A DNA stretch of 64,000 nucleotides, taken from positions 1 through 64,000 of the forward strand of contig JAHRHA010000025.1 of assembly GCA_020027875.1 (NCBI GenBank). Reading direction: 5' to 3'. How positions within the stretch are numbered: the first letter of the stretch is position 1; each line of letters begins with the position of its first letter. Origin of the DNA: Micromonosporaceae bacterium. GTDB lineage: Bacteria > Actinomycetota > Actinomycetes > Mycobacteriales > Micromonosporaceae. The notes below the pieces were generated by a model, which was not told the DNA's origin, did not search any database, and saw only the letters and a program-made list of their open reading frames with translations. This document shows, piece after piece, positions 61,444 to 64,000 of the stretch. The position numbers and the translations under genes are program-made.

Positions 61444-62236
61444 TTATTCGAATGGGTCGTACGGCCGTGGCCAGCCGAGCGCTTCGGCATAAGCCTCACT
61501 GACTTCGTCTAGGCATTGCCGCACGGTAGGCAAAGCCAGGGTCTGGTGTGCTAGCTGGGCCTCCCAATCGCGGACGCGCGCAGGGGCGAACAGATTGCGG
61601 CCGACGGTGAGCCCGGTCGCAGCCTTGACCAGATCCGCCGCTTCGCTCGTCAGCGCGCCGATTCGGGCGAGACCGGCAAGATCAAAGAGATCACGAGCAG
61701 CCCGCCGATCCGCCCACGCTGCGGTCTTCATCGCCGCGAATGCGGCCAGAGTGGGCGTGCGCAGCATGACCGAGGTAGGCATGTCCCGATAGCGCAGTTC
61801 AACGTGAGTGTCCCCGATGGGCCAAGCGGCATAGTCACGATGGTCTCGCCCGCTGTCGAGTAGCTGAAGACGGACCCGGATGCCGTCCGCACTCACCAGT
61901 TGGCCCGGGTCCATGGATCGCACAGACGACAGTGGAGGTTCCCACCGAAGGCGGGGAAACTCGCGACGCAGTCGGCGAGGCAGCTCCTCATCAAGAGTTG
62001 CGGCCGTCTCCTTCCGAGCAGAGCTGTACAAGTCGACGTCCTCAGATAAACGTGCGCCGGTTCCAGAGTCTGTCAGGGTGTGTTCGCGCCAGTGCCGTGC
62101 CGCCGAAGAAAACCACGGGCAGTTTGAGTTGAGCGAGGGCGAAAAGCAGATGGCTGATCAGGTGGTCGCGCCGGACCTGGTCCTCAGCGACGCCAAATGC
62201 AGCCGCCGTGTCGGCTAGCTCGTCGGGCTCAAGCAT
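61444..62236 (-). pseudogene. AbiEii-type nucleotidyltransferase toxin, frameshifted
   Basis: The N-terminal frame (62236-62042) encodes LEPDELADTAAAFGVAED ... VVFFGGTALARTH and then runs into RRTFI stop. In another frame the sequence continues HLTDSGTGARLSEDVDLYSSARK ... to 61444, including the SEDVDL nucleotidyltransferase motif. Removing one G from the GGG at 62076-62078 (plus strand) joins them into one protein of about 260 residues. ATG 62236 overlaps the AbiEi stop by 8 bp. Toxins of this type transfer nucleotides to tRNA or other targets and cause abortive infection. Broken here, or a sequence error. Confidence 0.82.
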
Positions 62237-62876
62237 CGGCGCGACCTGCCATTCGGATCGCTTCGGCGAGCGCGGCCGGCTTGTGCTGGTCCTGCGCCAG
62301 CTGCTCGAGGAGCGTCCAGTCGGCTCTCACGGCGAGCGACTTCACCGCTTCTTCGATATCTAGACGCCTGAGATCACCCAACGTCGGGCGAGCCGATAGA
62401 TCGAGGAGAGTCTGTTCGATGGTCGTAACCCACCCCGACGTCAGCTGCGTATCCACGCGTTCAAGGTCTAACTGACTCACGTCGCGCTTGACGAACACGA
62501 TGCGACCGAGGTCGCTATCTACGTGCGGACGCTGCTTCGGCACGGCCACCACGGCCACTGCCAGTGCACGCGGTATCGCTCCATGGTGCCGAGCTGCACT
62601 TACGCCCATGAGCGCCACATCCGCGACGCCATAGTCCGCTTGCGCGACTCCGAGCGCGGTGGCCTCAACGTTCGGCTTCCAACGATGATCGCCGAGGCGC
62701 TCTTGCGGGACCAAAGCGTAATAGCCGGTGACGAGCCGCCGGAGAACGCCGAGGTTAGTAAGCCGAGCGAACTCCGCCCGCGGGTGCTCATAGATGCCTT
62801 CGGCGTCTCGCGGACGCAGGACGCGATTGGCACGCCGGGCTAGTTCCGGTGGAAGGCCGAGAGCAGTCCTTGCCAT
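62229..62876 (-). CDS. AbiEi-type antitoxin
   Basis: 215 residues. N-terminal winged helix (LPPELARRANRVLRPRDAEGIYEHPRAEFARLTNLGVLRRLVTGYYAL) and C-terminal domain with SGWVTTIEQTLLDLSARP. Represses its own promoter and neutralises AbiEii. ATG at 62876, with nested inverted repeats immediately upstream. Precedes the toxin in the usual order. Confidence 0.88.
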   Translation of the reverse strand: MARTALGLPPELARRANRVLRPRDAEGIYEHPRAEFARLTNLGVLRRLVTGYYALVPQERLGDHRWKPNVEATALGVAQADYGVADVALMGVSAARHHGAIPRALAVAVVAVPKQRPHVDSDLGRIVFVKRDVSQLDLERVDTQLTSGWVTTIEQTLLDLSARPTLGDLRRLDIEEAVKSLAVRADWTLLEQLAQDQHKPAALAEAIRMAGRADA

Positions 62877-62921
62877 CTAGTATCACCTTCGTAGGCTTAA
62901 ACCCTACGCTCATAGTACTAG
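62877..62921. promoter_or_regulatory. Nested inverted repeats upstream of abiEi
   Basis: Inner arms CGTAGG and CCTACG around 7 bp (62890-62908). Outer CTAGTA (62877-62882) and TACTAG (62916-62921). Fits AbiEi autorepression sites. On the minus strand they cover the presumed promoter. Confidence 0.65.
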
Positions 62922-62963
62922 CTTCGAGGCGTGGGCTCTCCGGGTCATGGCTTCGAAGGCGGG

Positions 62964-63032
62964 ACTCCGCCATCTACGCTCCCGGAACCGCTGCGCGGCG
63001 AGCGTCGCTCGCGGGAGCGTAGATGGCGGAGT
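62964..63032. repeat. 21-bp perfect inverted repeat with 27-bp loop
   Basis: Left arm 62964-62984 (starts ACTCCGCCATCTACG, ends CTCCCG) pairs perfectly with 63012-63032. The strongest uninterrupted inverted repeat in the window. It sits between the AbiE operator and the second msrA 3' fragment. May be a terminator, or the end of an inserted element. Confidence 0.8.
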
Positions 63033-63078
63033 GCGTGCGCCGCAGATGGACGCGCCGACTACGCGGTGTGATCTCGGT

Positions 63079-63213
63079 TACAACGCCGAGGACGACCACC
63101 AGCACCAGCATTATCTGTCGGACTCGAAGAACCCGAACGGTTATTGCAACCACGGCCCCAACGGCCTGACCTGCCCCGTCGGCGTCGCCCGGGTGCCGTC
63201 CGACCTTCACTAG
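63079..63213 (+). pseudogene. msrA 3' fragment, second copy
   Basis: Encodes [13 protein letters not shown] ... [28 protein letters not shown], the last about 45 residues of MsrA, followed by a stop. The 65-bp core (63127-63191) differs from intact msrA at 3 positions, all synonymous. No N-terminal or catalytic part is present. It has no start of its own; a GTG or ATG upstream gives an unrelated open frame. No msrA-type terminator hairpin follows. Confidence 0.85.
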
Positions 63214-63428
63214 TCTCTTGGACAGAGCCGACCGCCACCCCAAAACGGAACGACAACCGTACGCGTCGCTCGCGTCGCTCGCCCACGTGGACCGGTGACG
63301 GACCCGCACCACCGCTCCCCCGCCAACATCGACGTGGAAATTTCCGGCCTGAGGTGTCGTATCCGCCCGGCGCCGTTCGTAGCGAAGATGGAGGCAGACA
63401 AAGGTCCGCCCGAGACGAGGGAGCAGAC

Positions 63429-63791
63429 ATGGCCGAGTACCTCATCTACTTCAACCAGCAGTGGGTGGGTGACCACACCGAGGAGTGGTTTCGCGGGCGC
63501 GGGCCGCTCGCCATGGCGGTCGTGAACGAGATCAAGGCAGCCGGGGCGTACGTGTTCGCCGGGGGCCTGGAGGAGGAAGGCCCCGTCTTCAGTGCCGACG
63601 CCACGAGCGGCACATTGATATTCACCGACGGGCCCTACGTCGAAACCAAGGAGTGGCTGGGCGGGCTGACCGTGGTGGACGTGGCCGACGAGGAAACGGC
63701 CCGGATGTGGGCCGGCAAGCTCGCGGAAGCATGCGGCTGGCCCCAGGAGGTCCGACGGTTCGGCCGCGCCCCGCAACCCGGTGATGAGTGA
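63429..63791 (+). CDS. YciI-family (YCII-domain) protein
   Basis: 120 residues, dimeric ferredoxin-like fold: MAEYLIYFNQQW, AGGLEEEGPVFSADATSGTLIFTDGPYVETKEWLGGL. The DGPYVETKE segment is the family mark. In actinobacteria such genes often sit with an ECF sigma factor; here none follows. ATG 63429 has GAGGGAG upstream. Reaction unknown. Confidence 0.85.
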   Translation: MAEYLIYFNQQWVGDHTEEWFRGRGPLAMAVVNEIKAAGAYVFAGGLEEEGPVFSADATSGTLIFTDGPYVETKEWLGGLTVVDVADEETARMWAGKLAEACGWPQEVRRFGRAPQPGDE

Positions 63792-63837
63792 GTGGGGAGT
63801 CGGCGGTCCCAGCTGCGAAGTACTACACCCTGCGCCA

Positions 63838-63930
63838 GAGTCCAAAAACCCGAACGGCTACTGCAACCACGGTCCCAACGGCCTGACCTGTCCGGTTGGC
63901 GTGGCCCGGACGCCCGCTGACGCCCATTAG
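63838..63930 (+). pseudogene. msrA 3' fragment, third copy
   Basis: Encodes [30 protein letters not shown] and stop. The 65-bp core 63844-63908 aligns with the other two copies; its differences are synonymous. Homology with the intact locus continues past the stop into the terminator region (GATCTGGCC... ...GCCAGCCTCGT). Upstream of the core the sequence is unrelated to msrA. Confidence 0.85.
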
Positions 63931-63948
63931 CGTTGCTTGCCAAAGGAT

Positions 63949-63981
63949 CTGGCCACGACCTGGCACACCGATCGTGGCCAG
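63949..63981. terminator. Hairpin after third msrA fragment
   Basis: CTGGCCACGA (63949-63958), loop of 13, TCGTGGCCAG (63972-63981). Homologous in position and flanks to the msrA terminator at 61369-61402. Confidence 0.65.
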
Positions 63982-64000
63982 CCTCGTGGGGGTCACACCA

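Noticed and set aside
62947-63213. 88-residue open frame containing the second msrA fragment as a real gene
   Set aside because: Its N-terminal half runs through the perfect inverted repeat and is not protein-like; only the msrA tail is meaningful.
60680-64000. Integrase or transposase gene to explain the msrA copies
   Set aside because: None of the open frames in this region shows recombinase motifs; mobility is inferred only from the repeat pattern.

Overview
The window is high-GC DNA from an actinobacterium. It carries mycothiol (mca), coenzyme F420 (fbiA, fbiB, fbiC) and WhiB genes, together with dense ATGA/GTGA gene overlaps and GTG or TTG starts. The general style suggests a Micromonosporales-like lineage, but that placement is inference from recalled protein styles, not a computed one. 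I see no rRNA, tRNA, CRISPR array, integrase or transposase.

Layout. Positions 1-2.6 kb hold an iron/thiamine-type ABC permease (cut by the left edge) and its ATPase. Positions 2.6-9.4 kb, minus strand, hold ahcY and a tightly overlapping mannose operon: manB, Trm112-like, SIS isomerase, CDF transporter, manA. Positions 9.5-19.75 kb are a polyamine/GABA catabolism block: two aldehyde dehydrogenases, gabT, a saccharopine-dehydrogenase-family enzyme, a broken agmatinase abutting a vapBC module, an AsnC regulator, a putrescine-type aminotransferase and a FAD amine oxidoreductase. Two divergent promoters in this block share a covarying 19-bp palindrome, a good candidate AsnC operator. Positions 19.8-21.1 kb hold a DUF3499 gene, a degenerate zincin-family gene and whiB, whose promoter is overlapped by a perfect palindrome. 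Positions 21.6-29.3 kb hold an acyltransferase, a patatin, fbiC, a membrane protein and the divergent fbiA-fbiB pair. Positions 29.2-31.2 kb carry an RHH/PIN-like toxin-antitoxin pair (antitoxin frameshifted) and an ArsR-type regulator. Positions 31.4-46.9 kb hold sugar-nucleotide and envelope genes (GDP-mannose pyrophosphorylase, GT4, UDP-glucose dehydrogenase), acetoacetyl-CoA synthetase, a 1627-residue multispanning protein with tandem repeats, and purK-purE. Positions 46.9-60.6 kb hold an asparagine-synthetase-like pseudoenzyme, a YyaL/DUF255 protein, a frameshifted GGDEF-EAL protein, a deleted mca, greA, threonine dehydratase, an amidase, cystathionine gamma-synthase and a HIT protein. 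Positions 60.7-64 kb hold msrA followed by two further copies of its 3' end, with an AbiE toxin-antitoxin pair and a YciI gene between them.

The most unusual structures are: (i) the triplicated msrA 3' end, which looks like an integration hotspot; (ii) two families of dispersed palindromic repeats, copies of which supply a start or stop codon to neighbouring genes; (iii) the shared palindromic operator in the polyamine block; and (iv) several broken genes (mca, GGDEF-EAL, abiEii, an RHH antitoxin, agmatinase). Three of the breaks are small indels in C-runs or short tandem repeats, so they may be either decay or sequence error.
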